64,000 nt of DNA, from contig NZ_FMXE01000029.1 of NCBI RefSeq assembly GCF_900103735.1, positions 1 to 64,000 of the forward strand, read 5' to 3'. Below are positions 1 through 8,636 of the stretch, one piece after another. Origin of the DNA: Algoriphagus alkaliphilus (GTDB lineage: Bacteria > Bacteroidota > Bacteroidia > Cytophagales > Cyclobacteriaceae). How positions within the stretch are numbered: the first letter of the stretch is position 1; each line of letters opens with the position of its first letter. The position numbers were made by a program, and so were the translations under genes. The notes below the pieces were generated by a model. The model did not search any database. It was not told the origin of the DNA and saw only the letters and a program-made list of their open reading frames with translations.

Positions 1-2432
1 TCATCTCCATTTACAAATCCTGTAATGGTATAGGTCAAGCTTGGCTCTGTTGCTCCGTAAACCTTGCCCTGCCCTGCATCCGCTGTTACCGTCAAGGTGG
101 CTTTGGCAATACTGAACGCCAATGGCGCAGAAACAGCTCCGTTATAGTTGGCATCACCAGCCAGTGTCGCAGTCACTTCATAGCTTCCCGCATTAGTTGG
201 CTTGGTAGAACTTGCCGCATAGGTTGTTCCTGATACACCTACGTAACTGAACGTCACCGCTCCGGCAGAACCCGATTTGGTTACCTGGTCCGGGCCCTGA
301 GGATTGGTATTATAAGTAAATGATCCTACCGCATCAACGGAGATCGTGGATCCTGCTTTGGCAATACTGAACGCCAATGGCACTGAAACAGCTCCGTTAT
401 AGTTCGCATCACCAGCCAGTGTCGCAGTCACTTCATAGCTTCCCGCATTTGTTGGCTTGGTAGAACTTGACGCATAGGTTGTTCCTGATACACCTACGTA
501 ACTGAACGTCACCGCTCCGGTAGAACCCGATTTGGTTACCTGGTCCGGGCCCTGAGGATTGGTATTGTAGGTAAATGGTCCTGCTGCATCAACGGAGATC
601 GTGGATCCTGCTTTGGCAATACTGAACGCCAATGGCGCTGAAACCGCTCCGTTATAATTATCATCTCCAGCCAGTGTCGCAGTCACTTCATAGCTTCCCG
701 CATTTGTTGGCTTGGTAGAACTTGCCGCATAAGTTGTTCCTGATACACCTACATAACTGAACGTCACCGCTCCGGCAGAACCTGATTTGGTTACCTGGTC
801 TGGACCCTGTGGTGTGGCATTAAAAGTAAATGGTCCGGCTGCATTAACGGATATCGTTGACCCCGCTTTGGCAATACTGAACGGAGTAGCAACTGAACTT
901 GCTCCTTTATAAAAACCATCAGTACTAGCTGCCACCGTTGCAGTTACGGTATAACTGCCCGCATTAATAGGACGAGTAGAACTTGGGCCATAGGTAGTAG
1001 GGCTTACGCCAGCATAACTAAACGTATAACTTGTCCCAGTTCCAGTGTTAGTAGCAGCAGTGGGGCCATTTTGATTACCATTATAAATATAAGAGCCAAT
1101 GGTAGGTGTAACTGTTGGAGTTGACCTCGTATCCGTATTTACCGTTATTCTACCAACAGTTGCTGCAAAAAATGTATTGTTTTGGAAAGTTGCAGTTGAA
1201 GATGTTGATCCCCAGGTGCCATCATCCGTACCGAGACCTCCGAGAGTCAAGCTTCCAGCTGTATGAGTAGTAATGCTACCAAGGTTGGCTATTGCTCCTG
1301 AATTTACGGTAAGATTTCCATTTATTGTTCTGGCAGGCCCGAAGGTGGTTGTGCCTCCCGAAATTGTCAAATTATTAAAAGTCGTAAAAATTGTTGTAGG
1401 CAAGGTATTCGTCGAAGCTAGTTCTACAGTACCTGTACCTGGCATCCAAGTACCAGTTGAAGTAGCAAAGGAATTAATCTTAAGATCACCGCCAGCAGTC
1501 ATATTAATAGAACCATTGGCACCGTTATTACCTACAGTAACACTACCATTTGCAATTAATTTAGACCCATCAGTAAAAGTTAGAAATCCTCTTCTGTTTG
1601 AATTCACACTATTTCCTAATATAATGTCCCCATTGACTGTTAATTGAGGCGAAGTTCCAGAAAAAGTTAAAGTTGCAATTCCACTTCCAACTCCCACTAT
1701 AAGGGAAGCAGATGTGAATGTGCCATTAACAATGACATCATGACCGTTAGTAATAACAACAGCATCGCCGGGAAAAGGAACAACTTGAGCAGTGAAACTT
1801 TTACCTGATTGATTAGAATTAGCATTAGAAGTTAATGTAAGAGAAGTATTGCTTTGAATTGAAGCTACTGTTCTAGTTATCCCTCCAGGGTTCCCCGTAA
1901 TAATTATACTTCCTGGTGCAAGTTCAGTTAAAAAAGAAGTGCCATTACCAGTAACAATTGGCGACCCATTAGTGTAGGAAATTGTTCCTGTTCTTGCAAT
2001 CGCACTCCATGTAGACGCAGATCCCCAATCCCCATTTTGATTTGATGTAATGGTAGCATCGGTGAACCAGTTTTCAGCTATCAAACCAGAGGACTGACCC
2101 GTTGCGGTCATAATGAAAAGTACCCCCCGATGATTTTCCTTGATCAAAAACTGATCCTCATAGATATCCCCATTTGCATCGGCTACAGCCGTACGATCAT
2201 GGGAAAGCATACATGTTGTAGGCTTGGGAGTTTCTTCAAAGCTGATGACTACAGTTTCACCTGGCTGCCAGCCGCTACCTGTAATTACTACATACTCCCC
2301 AGGGAAATAATCCCTTTTATCCGTCTCTACCGTCGCCTGCCCCAGCACCTGTCCGGCTCCGAAGAGGCCGAAACTTAAGGTCAACACCAGGAAAAATCTC
2401 CTGGCAAAATCGAGTAAAATTTTATTTCCCAT
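1..2432 (-). CDS. Large secreted MBG-repeat protein, 3' part missing at window edge
   Basis: The minus-strand reading frame is open from ATG at 2432 to the window edge (about 810 residues, C-terminus outside). It begins with a signal peptide ending near GAGQVLGQA, then an Ig-like segment (DYFPGEYVVITGSGW), then a low-complexity Thr/Ser/Asn/Gly region with SNQNGDWGSASTWS and many NGxxTV steps, as in beta-solenoid surface proteins. The last third visible is tandem MBG-type domains with the signature TNAGSYxVTATLAG, each 85 residues, followed by a classical MBG start (GKVYGATEPSLTYTITGF). Such proteins in Bacteroidota are exported adhesin-like or gliding-associated proteins, often with a type IX secretion C-terminal domain, which cannot be checked here. 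The function as adhesin is inference; domain content is seen directly. Confidence 0.88.
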   Translation of the reverse strand, partial: MGNKILLDFARRFFLVLTLSFGLFGAGQVLGQATVETDKRDYFPGEYVVITGSGWQPGETVVISFEETPKPTTCMLSHDRTAVADANGDIYEDQFLIKENHRGVLFIMTATGQSSGLIAENWFTDATITSNQNGDWGSASTWSAIARTGTISYTNGSPIVTGNGTSFLTELAPGSIIITGNPGGITRTVASIQSNTSLTLTSNANSNQSGKSFTAQVVPFPGDAVVITNGHDVIVNGTFTSASLIVGVGSGIATLTFSGTSPQLTVNGDIILGNSVNSNRRGFLTFTDGSKLIANGSVTVGNNGANGSINMTAGGDLKINSFATSTGTWMPGTGTVELASTNTLPTTIFTTFNNLTISGGTTTFGPARTINGNLTVNSGAIANLGSITTHTAGSLTLGGLGTDDGTWGSTSSTATFQNNTFFAATVGRITVNTDTRSTPTVTPTIGSYIYNGNQNGPTAATNTGTGTSYTFSYAGVSPTTYGPSSTRPINAGSYTVTATVAASTDGFYKGASSVATPFSIAKAGSTISVNAAGPFTFNATPQGPDQVTKSGSAGAVTFSYVGVSGTTYAASSTKPTNAGSYEVTATLAGDDNYNGAVSAPLAFSIAKAGSTISVDAAGPFTYNTNPQGPDQVTKSGSTGAVTFSYVGVSGTTYASSSTKPTNAGSYEVTATLAGDANYNGAVSVPLAFSIAKAGSTISVDAVGSFTYNTNPQGPDQVTKSGSAGAVTFSYVGVSGTTYAASSTKPTNAGSYEVTATLAGDANYNGAVSAPLAFSIAKATLTVTADAGQGKVYGATEPSLTYTITGFVNGD
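101..865 (-). repeat. Three 255-bp tandem repeats encoding MBG domains
   Basis: The marker ctttggcaatactgaacg recurs at 101, 356, 611 and 866, an exact 255-bp period (85 codons). Units 101-355, 356-610 and 611-865 differ at only scattered bases; the unit starting at 866 is clearly more diverged. Near-identity at DNA level indicates recent unequal duplication or gene conversion inside the coding sequence. Confidence 0.93.
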
Positions 2433-3206
2433 AGTCTTAACGTTTTTGTGCCTTGCAATCCCAGAATGGATTTGATCAACTATAAAAAACAAGCATGACT
2501 AGTCCAGTCCTCAAAAGAATTCAAATGTTACAATAGAAATTCAATTTTCAAAACAAAAAAATCATTTTTATATTGTTTTTTTTGTTTTTCATATACCAGA
2601 TTGTGCTTTTAATGTTTTTTTAAAGGCAACTCCTTAGTCTATCGTCGCTTTTAGTCTTCGATTATCCAAAAAATCCCTTCGCTTGTTGGTCCTAAGCAAC
2701 GCTTTTAATTAATTGACTCATTTAAGAACCAACAATCAACCCCGATTCATCTCATTTCCAACATTATTTTTCGCTGCTCCTCTTAAGAATTTATCAATCT
2801 CATAATCCCAAGCCATCTGAAATTCCAACACTTTGAAAAACAAAATCATCCTGTCGGCATTGGATCAAATTAAGGTTCAAAATAGTACTCCAAGTAATTT
2901 CATCCAAGGTAAGTAAGGTGCCATGAATGACCTATAAAGTACTCTTTCCAATAAAAAATGCATCACCCTAAAAAGGAAAAATCCCGATCTGATTTGGGAC
3001 TACATGAATCAAAAATTTCCCAAACTGTGTAATTTTTAATTAGTTCAAGCCAGATTGATTTTATTGCAAAACGGATAAATTCCTTATTTTTTCAAACTAA
3101 AATACCGCAAAGAATATTTTTTCGAAAGAATCTTTCAATTCAGGGAACTCTCCTTATTTCGGACTGAAATTGGTTTCTATATACCCAAACCATAAAGTAA
3201 TTAGCC
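2433..3206. other. AT-rich intergenic stretch, no gene seen
   Basis: No convincing reading frame. The part just upstream of 2432 should carry the promoter of the large MBG protein, but no clear TTG/TAnnTTTG pair could be assigned. A small inverted repeat, TTGTTGGT at 2693-2700 against ACCAACAA at 2728-2735, is the only structure noted. Confidence 0.6.
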
Positions 3207-3707
3207 ATGTACAATATCCCTTCTAACTCAAAGCTGAGTACTCCATTTGAGCTGCCCGGCACCATTGATCAGGATTCCACTAAACAGCACTATCGGAGGC
3301 CTGATGTCCATAGTTCGCTTCTCCCTGAAGATTTGGGGAAAAATCATCGTATTCTCAATCGGAACAGCCATTTGGATGATCAGGAAAATCCCTTCAACTC
3401 AGAAACAGATCAAGAAATATTAGATCCAAAAAAACAGGATGTGGAGATCGTGGATCCGAAAAGAGATTTTCCGGACAAGGAATTTCCCGAACAGGAAAAG
3501 GAAGATGAAGTGCAAACCCCGGAAAAAATCATCCCAAAAGAAGGAGAACACTTTATTACCAATGATGAAGGCGATATAATTAAAGAACCCACACGGGAAT
3601 TGGATGATCCGTATCTACCGGGGCATTCAAATCAGGAAAATATCCCTCCTATCGAAGAGGAGTTTCCACTGCCCGATCCCAAGGAAAATACTGAAACCAA
3701 CTATTGA
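3207..3707 (+). CDS. Hypothetical acidic, proline-rich disordered protein
   Basis: A 166-residue protein with no recognisable domain, no signal peptide and no membrane segment. It is rich in Asp, Glu, Pro, Lys and Asn, with repeated short phrases (EILDPKKQDVEIVDPKRDFPDKEFPEQEKEDE) suggestive of degenerate internal DPK repeats, and is probably intrinsically disordered. It starts at ATG 3207 and is isolated between two gene-poor stretches. Open frame length and non-random composition argue that it is real; no function can be assigned. Confidence 0.6.
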   Translation: MYNIPSNSKLSTPFELPGTIDQDSTKQHYRRPDVHSSLLPEDLGKNHRILNRNSHLDDQENPFNSETDQEILDPKKQDVEIVDPKRDFPDKEFPEQEKEDEVQTPEKIIPKEGEHFITNDEGDIIKEPTRELDDPYLPGHSNQENIPPIEEEFPLPDPKENTETNY

Positions 3708-4041
3708 TTTAACCAAAAAGTACTGAATTGGATAAAAATTAACCCTTGTTGGTCAAGCTATTCCAGCATCATTTTTTCCTTTAAAGCTGATGATGCCTCC
3801 TGTGAACGGTCTCTTAAATGTATAATTTAATTGAAATAGAATACGGAAGATCAACCGTGTATCTTTATTAATTTAACATTGAAGTTTTGGAAAAATAACT
3901 CCGAAAATCCGTGAGGAGGTGCCATTGGACAAGGAACCCTGGAGCTGCTACATTTAAACTCTTCGCCCTTGAAAAAGGCTCATCATTACCATAAGGGTAT
4001 GGAGATCCAAACCAACTTCAACTGAGCCAAACTCAAAAAAA

Positions 4042-4070
4042 CTTTGCGTCTCTTCGCGTTCAGCGGTTAA
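4042..4070. repeat. Dispersed CTTTGCG...TTCAGCGGTTAA intergenic repeat
   Basis: Sequence ctttgcgtc tcttcgcgtt cagcggttaa belongs to the same loosely conserved family as copies at 8869-8992 and 23571-23608 (ctttgcg, cttcgtggc, ctcagcg words). From memory such words are common between genes in Bacteroidota genomes; no coding function is visible. Confidence 0.55.
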
Positions 4071-4092
4071 TAAGAAATACACTTTAAATCCA

Positions 4093-4129
4093 AATCTCCC
4101 TGAAAAAATTTTTCGGGGGGATTTTTTTT
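4093..4129 (+). terminator. Intrinsic terminator upstream of 4158 gene
   Basis: AATCTCCC pairs with GGGGGGATT across an A-run/T-run inner stem (tgaaaaaatttttc), followed directly by eight T. It reads on the plus strand and would end transcription coming from the 3207 gene or insulate the 4158 lipoprotein gene. Confidence 0.7.
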
Positions 4130-4157
4130 GGATTTCAATTTATAGCTACATTCTACA

Positions 4158-4538
4158 ATGAAAATCAGAATCGCCCTCAATCTGCTTTTTCTTATCCTCA
4201 GCTCCTGTGGCATTCAGGACGGAAGACCAAATGGGGTATTTATCCGGGTTCAGAACAATTCGGATGTCAATTTCACAGGTGTCATTGTCCAATCAGGTAA
4301 TGTGGAAAAAGCCTTTGGCTCCATTCTAGCCCGATCTAAATCTGAATACAAAGAATTTGAATATGCATTTAAATATGCAGCGGTTTGGCTTCAGGCTGAG
4401 GGGCAGGGCCTTTCATTGGCACCAAATGATTATACCGGGGAAATGCCCCTGAAAAACGGATATTATACCTACAAGATTGGCTTAAGTTCCGCGAATTTGA
4501 CCGACGCCAATTTGGTGTTTGAACTCGTCAGAGATTGA
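4158..4538 (+). CDS. Small lipoprotein of unknown function
   Basis: A 126-residue protein with an N-terminal hydrophobic segment and lipobox (LILSSC, Cys 17), so it is probably a lipid-anchored envelope protein. The mature part (VFIRVQNNSDVNFTGVIVQSG) resembles a small beta-sandwich of the kind found in Bacteroidota hypothetical lipoproteins; I do not recognise the family. It starts 29 bp after a terminator and has no co-oriented neighbour close by, so it is likely its own transcription unit. Confidence 0.78.
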   Translation: MKIRIALNLLFLILSSCGIQDGRPNGVFIRVQNNSDVNFTGVIVQSGNVEKAFGSILARSKSEYKEFEYAFKYAAVWLQAEGQGLSLAPNDYTGEMPLKNGYYTYKIGLSSANLTDANLVFELVRD

Positions 4539-4602
4539 GAGGAGTTAGATTTTTTGATAATCCGAAATCCGACGTCCGGAATCCGAAATCAAATCAGCGT
4601 CA

Positions 4603-4674
4603 ATCAGCGCAAATTATCAGCGAAGATCTGCGGGAAATCAATCCGAAACCTGTGCTGAGCTTGTCGAAACATCC
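4603..4674. repeat. 72-bp direct repeat, copy 1
   Basis: Matches 4751-4822 over 72 bases with only a few substitutions (atcagcgcaaattatcagcg... through cctgtgctgagcttgtcga...catcc). The similarity resumes downstream: actaattcaagtccaag is at 4690 and again at 4880. The word ctgagcttgtcga is a frequent intergenic REP-like motif. Confidence 0.85.
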
Positions 4675-4750
4675 TTTTCTTCATCATTACTAATTCAAGT
4701 CCAAGAGGGAGTCGCCTTACTTCCAAATCTCTAAATTCAAATCAGCGAAG

Positions 4751-4822
4751 ATCAGCGCAAATTATCAGCGAAGATCAGCGGGAAATCAATTCGAAACCTG
4801 TGCTGAGCTTGTCGAGGCATCC
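4751..4822. repeat. 72-bp direct repeat, copy 2
   Basis: Second copy of the 4603-4674 unit, 148 bp downstream. Compared with copy 1 it reads agatcagcggg for agatctgcggg and gtcgaggcatcc for gtcgaaacatcc. Confidence 0.85.
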
Positions 4823-5011
4823 GAAACCAGCAGGTTCAAATCCCCCCTACCCCCTTTGATTGGCATTTTCTTCCTCAATACTAATTCAAGTCCAAGGGGG
4901 AGTTAGTCCCACTGCAAACTGTTCACTGCCTACTGCAACTGCCTACTGCGGCTGCCTACTGACTTGACAACTTACTCTTCACCACTCACAACTTCCAAAC
5001 CTCTCTACCCC

Positions 5012-6013
5012 CTACTTCCCAACCTCCTTCTCCTCCGGCCAAATGACGGAAGCCGCTATCGATACAAGCAAAATCCCTCCGACTACAGCCAATGAATTGG
5101 TAGAACTGAAATGATAAAGTGGCGCAGAAACCATCTTCAAGCCGATAAATACCAAGATTATGGCAAGTCCATATTTCAATTTGCTGAACATGTGGATGAA
5201 ATTGGCAAGCAGGAAATAAAGGGATCTCAAGCCCAGAATAGCGAATATGTTGGAAGTATAAAGGATGAACGGATCATCAGGGGCTATGGCAAAAATCGCC
5301 GGAATGGAATCCACCGCAAAAATCAAATCTGTGAATTCTATCACTGCCAACACCACCAAGAGTGGTGTCGCCATCTTCACTCCGTCTTTGATCACGAAAA
5401 ACTTATCTCCGTGATAATCCGGTGTCACTTTGAAATACTTGTAAATCAACCGGGCTCCGGGACTTTTGGTGTAGTCTTTTTCTCCTTCCTGTTCTTTTCC
5501 TGCAAACCAGGATTTGTACCCCGCATAGACTAGAAATATCCCAAACACTGTCAATACTACATTGATTTTAACACTCCGTTCCATGATCGTCATCTCAGGC
5601 AGGTAGGTCATTCCGATGATCCCCACGCCAGCAAAAATGAAAATCGCACGCATCACCAATGCGCCAAGTATTCCCCAAAAGAGCACCTTGTGGTGATATT
5701 CTCTCGGCACATTGAAAAAACCAAACACCAGAATAAATACGAAGAGATTATCTACAGAAAGTGCTTTCTCGATCCAATAAGCCGACTGAAACTGGGAAAA
5801 CTTCTCCAGTCCAACCTGATCCACTGTGACGATGTAGATGAAAATACTGAAAATCATGGAAAGGCCAATCCAGAATACCGACCAGATAGCGGCTTCCTTA
5901 TTGGAAATGATATGGCTCTTTTTGTTGAAAATGCCCAGATCAAGGAGGAGCATAAACGCTACCAATAGGGCAAACCCGATAAGAATACCGGGATGGTTGA
6001 TTAATGAATCCAT
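5012..6013 (-). CDS. TerC/Alx-family integral membrane protein
   Basis: A 333-residue polytopic inner-membrane protein with about nine hydrophobic segments. It carries the two TerC family signatures: ALSVDNLFVFILVFGFF in the first half and EFTDLIFAVDSIPAIFAI in the second, with the acidic residues of these membrane helices proposed to bind metal. Length and order match the Alx/YceF-type branch, which in E. coli is linked to manganese export and alkaline pH. No yybP-ykoY (manganese) riboswitch was recognised upstream. Single gene; family assignment secure, substrate inferred. Confidence 0.92.
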   Translation of the reverse strand: MDSLINHPGILIGFALLVAFMLLLDLGIFNKKSHIISNKEAAIWSVFWIGLSMIFSIFIYIVTVDQVGLEKFSQFQSAYWIEKALSVDNLFVFILVFGFFNVPREYHHKVLFWGILGALVMRAIFIFAGVGIIGMTYLPEMTIMERSVKINVVLTVFGIFLVYAGYKSWFAGKEQEGEKDYTKSPGARLIYKYFKVTPDYHGDKFFVIKDGVKMATPLLVVLAVIEFTDLIFAVDSIPAIFAIAPDDPFILYTSNIFAILGLRSLYFLLANFIHMFSKLKYGLAIILVFIGLKMVSAPLYHFSSTNSLAVVGGILLVSIAASVIWPEEKEVGK

Positions 6014-6104
6014 AAGATTTGGATGAATAATTTTGGTTGGTAAATGAATATTTCAGGCCGCTTGGCCGAATTTTAAAGGATTGCTTTGCACGCGAATCCC
6101 TAAT

Positions 6105-6443
6105 CTACCATGTCTCAAAAAATGCCTCCAAGAGCAGAATTGTATTGAAAAAAGAAGCTGTTGGATAAGGGTTTAGCTTGTTTTCAAAAAGGGAGCTTTC
6201 CTTCACCTTGAAATTAAACTGAAAATCAGCTGCCAATCCCTGTAACTCCATCCCCAAATAAATCTGGGAAATACCCGTCAAAGAGTTATTTCGCTGATGC
6301 AGTTCGGGAAAAGAATCCTGACTTATAGAGCCGGAATTTTGATCGGAAACATGATAATCCGGAATTGGAGGGAAACGGCAAATCAATGAAAGTCCTACAA
6401 CCCAGCTTAATAATAAAAGCGTAAAGAGTGCCTGCTTTTTCAT
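6105..6443 (-). CDS. Hypothetical membrane-anchored small protein
   Basis: A 112-residue protein beginning MKKQALFTLLLLSWVVGLSL, a signal peptide or single N-terminal membrane anchor. The rest (RFPPIPDYHVSDQNSG and FQFNFKVKESSLFENKLNPYP) shows no known domain. The Ser/Asn-rich middle and the hydrophobic tail FFNTILLLEAFF are the only other features. Located between TerC and the HEYGH protein, same strand, 67 bp from the latter. Probably real because of the clear signal segment, but no function can be given. Confidence 0.55.
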   Translation of the reverse strand: MKKQALFTLLLLSWVVGLSLICRFPPIPDYHVSDQNSGSISQDSFPELHQRNNSLTGISQIYLGMELQGLAADFQFNFKVKESSLFENKLNPYPTASFFNTILLLEAFFETW

Positions 6444-6510
6444 GGATTAATTAAGACGGATCAAAGGTAAAACAATTGAAAGGCTTATTTAAAATAGGCT
6501 CGAAAATCTT

Positions 6511-6969
6511 TTATGCAAGTTGGGTTGGGAAATAGCGATCGAAATCCTCCGCAATCAAGTCTCCAAAATGTTCCTTTGCCAGTCGGTTGGCACGTAGTTC
6601 TGTCCAATAGCATTGATGCCTGCCGGCAAATGCTGGAATTTGATTGATGAAAGGCATTAAATTGAACAAACTTGGAAGGCCAATCAGAAAATAAAAACCC
6701 AAAAAGGCTGATCCAAAAAGCTTTTTTCGGTCTCCGTATAATCCCCACTTATAATCCAAAAAATGTCCGTATTCATGTTGAATGATTCGCTTTTTTGAAT
6801 TTTCAGGAATTTTGGAATGGATAAAAATCCCGATCCCCGGCAGACAGATCCCACTTCCTGAGCGGATCCAGCTGGTTTCGAAAACCCGAATTCCATTTAA
6901 TTTTGGGATATTTTTGATTTCTTGAGCCAATTGATAAAAATGAAGATTCTTGATTTTGATTATCCGCAA
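6511..6969 (-). CDS. Small metalloprotease-like protein (HEYGH motif)
   Basis: Up to 152 residues. The central motif IIQHEYGHFLDYK is a zinc HExxH signature, and TELRANRLAKEHFG about 60 residues later supplies a Glu in the position of a third zinc ligand, as in gluzincin-like minimal peptidases. Between them lies a hydrophobic segment (AFLGFYFLIGLPSLFNLM). Without a clear signal peptide the protein may be cytoplasmic or membrane-associated. The start is uncertain: the frame has no ATG, and the TTG used here (6969-6967) lies inside a dispersed inverted repeat; the frame stays open up to about 7030 (LLKHISKLLAG). Confidence 0.65.
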   Translation of the reverse strand: MRIIKIKNLHFYQLAQEIKNIPKLNGIRVFETSWIRSGSGICLPGIGIFIHSKIPENSKKRIIQHEYGHFLDYKWGLYGDRKKLFGSAFLGFYFLIGLPSLFNLMPFINQIPAFAGRHQCYWTELRANRLAKEHFGDLIAEDFDRYFPTQLA

Positions 6970-7034
6970 TCCTGCCAGTAATTTAGAAATATGCTTTAGA
7001 AGTTGCGGATAATCGTCCTCAGACGACAGTCAAC
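6958..7034. repeat. Dispersed element with 12-bp inverted arms
   Basis: GATTATCCGCAA (6958-6969) and TTGCGGATAATC (7003-7014) are perfect inverted arms; right of them stands gtcctcagacgacagtcaac. Read on the minus strand this gives GTTGACTGTCGTCTG..GACGATTATCCGC, nearly the same as the element at 21882-21906. A related copy, cttgatattgattatcc, lies at 7110-7126. Confidence 0.8.
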
Positions 7035-7168
7035 TTGCCACGGCTCGTTTTTTGGAACTTCAAAACTTAATTTATTTGGCTACTGATAGGAATGCGGATA
7101 TACATATTCTTGATATTGATTATCCAATTTTCTTCTACTATTCAAATATTATAAAAATAAAATTAGGG

Positions 7169-7199
7169 TTGACAGCATTTGCATTCGGACGGTATTTTG
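7169..7199 (+). promoter_or_regulatory. Candidate promoter for GH30 gene
   Basis: TTGACA (7169) and TATTTTG (7193-7199) separated by about 21 bases resemble the Bacteroidota TTG / TAnnTTTG promoter, with the -7 one base short. It overlaps the upstream in-frame ATG at 7179, which supports the downstream ATG at 7248 as the real start. Confidence 0.4.
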
Positions 7200-7247
7200 A
7201 TTCAATTTGATGCCTTAAAAGTTCTTCAAAGCTTTTTCTTTTCCCTA

Positions 7248-8636
7248 ATGAATAAAATCCTCTTCGTACTTGTCCTTCTGGCCTGCATTTCCTGCGGAAA
7301 AAAAAATCGCCCACAGGCAATTGAACATTGGTTGACTGACCCAGTGGCGAATGTGCTTTTTGAAAAGCAGGAAGATGTTGACAAAACCAATGATAGTGAA
7401 TTGGTCATTGCTGTAGATGCTGAGACAAGCTTTCAGTCTATGGATGGTTTTGGCTTTACACTGAACCAAGGCAGCGCCAAGCACTTGTTGGGGATGGGCG
7501 AAGCAGCGCGTGCTGCATTACTTAAAGAACTATTTGGCAATGGAGAGAAAGATATCCGAATCTCCTATTTGCGACTTTCTGTGGCCGCTTCTGACTTGAA
7601 TGACTTCCCTTTTTCCTATAATGATCTCGAGGATTCACTTGCGACAGATCCTACATTGACCCAATTCTCTCTGGGACCGGATACTTTAGACGTATTGCCA
7701 GTTTTGAAACAAATCCTGGATATCAATCCCAATATCAAGCTGATGGCCTCTCCATGGTCGCCGCCGAAGTGGATGAAAGACAATAAGGATACCCGGGGAG
7801 GTTCACTTTTAGTGGAATTCGAGGGGATTTATGCTTGCTACTTGGTTCAGTACATTAAGGCCATGAAGGAAAAAGGCTTTGAGATCGATGCACTTACCAT
7901 CCAAAACGAGCCGCTTCATCCCGGAAATAATCCCTCACTTTTGATGTTTGCCGATCAGCAGGCAAGATTCATCGGTGTTCATTTAGGCCCGGCATTCGCC
8001 GAAAATGGAATCAAAACCAAAATCCTGATCTATGATCATAATGCAGATCGTCCGGATTACCCCATTGCAGTCCTGAATGATTCACTGGCAAACCCATTTA
8101 TCGACGGCTCGGCTTTTCACCTCTATGCCGGAGAAATTGCCGCATTAAGCAGGGTCCATCAGGCCTATCCCGACAAAAACATCTATTTCACCGAACAGTG
8201 GATCGGAGCTCCGGGAAATCTGGAAGGAGATATGCCTTGGCATGTCAAAAATCTGATCATCGGTGCCACACGCAATTGGGCAAAAACTGTCCTGGAATGG
8301 AACCTGACTTCAAACCCAGCGCTTACTCCATTTACAGATCGTGGGGGCTGCGATCGATGCTTAGGTGCTGTAACAGTTGATGGGGATTCGGTCACGCGTA
8401 ACCCTGCATATTATGTTATTGCGCATGCCAGCAAGTTTGTTGAACCGGGATCAGTGCGAATTGACAGCAATCTTTTTGAAGGACTTCACAATGTGGCTTT
8501 CCTCAGGCCTGATGGAAAGAAGGTGTTGATTGCCCTGAATGACGCAAAAAAACCAATCAGCTTTCAAGTTAAGGACAAGGAAAAAACCTTCTTTGCCGAA
8601 CTCAACCCAGGTGCAACGGGAACTTGGATTTGGTAG
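7248..8636 (+). CDS. GH30-family glycoside hydrolase lipoprotein
   Basis: A 462-residue retaining glycosidase of family GH30 (glucosylceramidase-like). ATG 7248 is chosen because it opens a lipoprotein signal peptide (MNKILFVLVLLACISC, lipid Cys 16); the longer frame from 7179 would bury it. Family signatures are MDGFGFTLNQGSA near the start of the mature protein, PWSPPKWMK, IQNEPL with the acid/base Glu 221, and FTEQWIG with the nucleophile Glu 316. The C-terminal part (VALNDAKKPISFQVKD) is the beta-sandwich typical of GH30. It is probably anchored to a membrane facing the periplasm or outside and releases beta-linked sugars; the exact substrate (beta-1,6-glucan, glucosylceramide or other) cannot be told. 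Confidence 0.92.
   Translation: MNKILFVLVLLACISCGKKNRPQAIEHWLTDPVANVLFEKQEDVDKTNDSELVIAVDAETSFQSMDGFGFTLNQGSAKHLLGMGEAARAALLKELFGNGEKDIRISYLRLSVAASDLNDFPFSYNDLEDSLATDPTLTQFSLGPDTLDVLPVLKQILDINPNIKLMASPWSPPKWMKDNKDTRGGSLLVEFEGIYACYLVQYIKAMKEKGFEIDALTIQNEPLHPGNNPSLLMFADQQARFIGVHLGPAFAENGIKTKILIYDHNADRPDYPIAVLNDSLANPFIDGSAFHLYAGEIAALSRVHQAYPDKNIYFTEQWIGAPGNLEGDMPWHVKNLIIGATRNWAKTVLEWNLTSNPALTPFTDRGGCDRCLGAVTVDGDSVTRNPAYYVIAHASKFVEPGSVRIDSNLFEGLHNVAFLRPDGKKVLIALNDAKKPISFQVKDKEKTFFAELNPGATGTWIW

Larger units (their letters stand above)
3708..4157. other. Intergenic stretch with a terminator and a dispersed repeat
   Basis: No complete gene. A short open stretch around 3910-4026 reads like coding sequence (GTLELLHLNSSPLKKAHHYHKG) but has no start and stops at once, so it may be a gene remnant. 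A ctttgcgtctcttcgcgttcagcggttaa repeat lies at 4042-4070 and an intrinsic terminator at 4093-4129. Confidence 0.5.
4539..5011. other. Intergenic repeat-rich spacer
   Basis: No gene. It is built of short repeated words: atcagcgaagatcagcg, tccgaaatccg, two 72-bp direct repeats, two copies of actaattcaagtccaag, and a triple gcctactgc. This patchwork looks like accumulated dispersed repeats rather than decayed coding sequence. Confidence 0.65.

Noticed and set aside
101..1100. Regular repeats suggestive of a CRISPR array
   Set aside because: Period is 255 bp and the frame stays open on the minus strand through all units; they encode MBG protein domains, not spacers.
1273..1647. Plus-strand frame rich in Val/Pro over the MBG gene
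   Set aside because: Shadow of the minus-strand coding sequence; composition reflects the antisense of Thr/Gly/Asn codons.
6014..6104. yybP-ykoY manganese riboswitch upstream of the TerC-family gene
   Set aside because: Looked for because the family often has it; the conserved sequence blocks were not found.
7179..7247. Upstream ATG extension of the GH30 gene
   Set aside because: It would place 23 residues before an obvious lipoprotein signal peptide and overlaps a candidate promoter.
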